Assembly (NCBI RefSeq): GCF_023566055.1 | Contig: NZ_JALIQP010000001.1 | Coordinates: 434,001 to 498,000, forward strand | Reading direction: 5' to 3' | Length of the DNA: 64,000 nt | DNA from: Halosolutus amylolyticus | GTDB taxonomy: Archaea; Halobacteriota; Halobacteria; Halobacteriales; Natrialbaceae | The notes under the pieces: generated by a model | What the model was told of the DNA's origin: nothing | The model's input: only the letters and a program-made list of their open reading frames with translations | The model's database searches: none | Shown here: one piece after another, positions 63,565-64,000 of the stretch | How the letters are laid out: the number at the start of each line of letters is the position of its first letter | How positions within the stretch are numbered: the first letter of the stretch is position 1 | Made by a program: the position numbers and the translations under genes

Positions 63565-64000
63565 ATGACTCGACTACTGCCGACAGGAACGGACGCGTCG
63601 GTCCAGCGAACCGACGATCCAGTGGTACTGTGTCTCGACGACGACGCGACGAGGGAGGTGTTTGCAGCCCTCTCCTCCGAGACGGCCTACGAGATGTTCC
63701 AGCTGCTGACCGAGGAGCCAGCCACCCCGGCGACCGTCGCCGATCGACTCGACACCTCCATCCAGAACGTCCACTACCACCTCGAGAACCTGGCGGAGGC
63801 GGATCTGATCGAGGTCGCCGACACCTGCTACTCCGAGAAAGGACGGGAGATGAACGTATTCGTCGTCTCGGAAGATCCGACGCTGGTGGTGCTGGGGCCC
63901 AGCGACGATCGCGTCCACCTCAAGCGCGCGTTCAAGTCGCTCTCGTCGGTCATCGGACCGACGGCGATCCTGCTCGCGGTCGCCGACCTGTGGTCGCGCC
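63565..64000 (+). CDS. ArsR-type winged-helix regulator, 3' end cut by the window edge
   Basis: The first 145 residues are visible. Winged-helix motif: DDDATREVFAALSSETAYEMFQLL, then ATPATVADRLDTSIQNVHYHLEN, LAEADLIEVADTCYSEKGRE and NVFVVSEDPTLVVL. This is the ArsR/haloarchaeal HTH pattern, likely a transcription repressor. After about residue 130, a hydrophobic helix begins (SVIGPTAILLAVADLW), suggesting a membrane segment in the missing part. The start ATG at 63565 gives MTRLLPTGTD. It is downstream of the DUF7847 gene, same strand. Confidence 0.8.
   Translation, partial: MTRLLPTGTDASVQRTDDPVVLCLDDDATREVFAALSSETAYEMFQLLTEEPATPATVADRLDTSIQNVHYHLENLAEADLIEVADTCYSEKGREMNVFVVSEDPTLVVLGPSDDRVHLKRAFKSLSSVIGPTAILLAVADLWSR

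Overview
The window is a contiguous piece of a haloarchaeal chromosome (class Halobacteria; a Natrialba/Natrinema/Haloterrigena-like genus is my guess from overall style, not a demonstrated placement). The evidence is the archaeal information-processing set (PCNA, PriL, Hjc, a clamp-loader small subunit, TBP, eIF1A, archaeal Trm-G10 methyltransferase), the high GC content, very acidic proteins, twin-arginine lipoproteins, HalOD1 and HTH-10 regulators, and AT-rich TATA boxes 24-33 bases upstream of start codons, as expected for leaderless transcripts. I see no rRNA, tRNA, CRISPR array, transposase or prophage.

Layout. 1-9.6 kb: end of a phosphonate-type ABC permease, then a replication/repair neighbourhood (pcn, priL, hjc) interleaved with an alpha/beta hydrolase, a SWIM zinc-finger protein, a large acyl-CoA dehydrogenase, a 51-residue zinc-ribbon protein and a cytochrome P450. 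9.6-17.5 kb: a CPBP membrane protease and a signalling island with a roughly 1774-residue PAS/LOV/GAF/HTH-10 regulator facing two small proteins (HalOD1; a 57-residue protein) and a receiver-PAS protein. 17.6-22.3 kb: S-adenosylhomocysteine handling (ahcY and a DadD/MtaD-type deaminase) around an acidic secreted repeat protein. 22.6-31.4 kb: SpoIIM-like protein, CopA copper pump, hisG, a winged-helix regulator, tbp, Trm-G10, a RidA-like protein and a broken thioesterase gene. 31.4-42.2 kb: rfcC with a translationally coupled membrane protein, RNase Z, aldo/keto reductase, DUF460 protein, eIF1A, class-V aminotransferase and a DMT exporter. 42.4-49.2 kb: two cupredoxin lipoproteins, an MFS exporter, the metY-metX operon behind possible leader peptides, and a membrane protein. 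49.3-55.3 kb: a three-gene envelope operon (von Willebrand A protein, Tat-exported beta-propeller protein, tail-anchored protein) that I cannot match to a named system. 55.5-64 kb: serB, serA, a stress protein, transporters, and HTH regulators, one cut by the window edge.

Themes. Copper appears twice (CopA; cupredoxin lipoproteins). Sulfur and one-carbon metabolism are represented by metXY, ahcY and the deaminase; serine synthesis by serA and serB. The most notable non-coding signals are palindromic elements. One 79-bp palindrome splits and frameshifts the thioesterase gene, and both halves of the ancestral protein can still be read on either side. A second family, with different arms, occurs in three intergenic regions.
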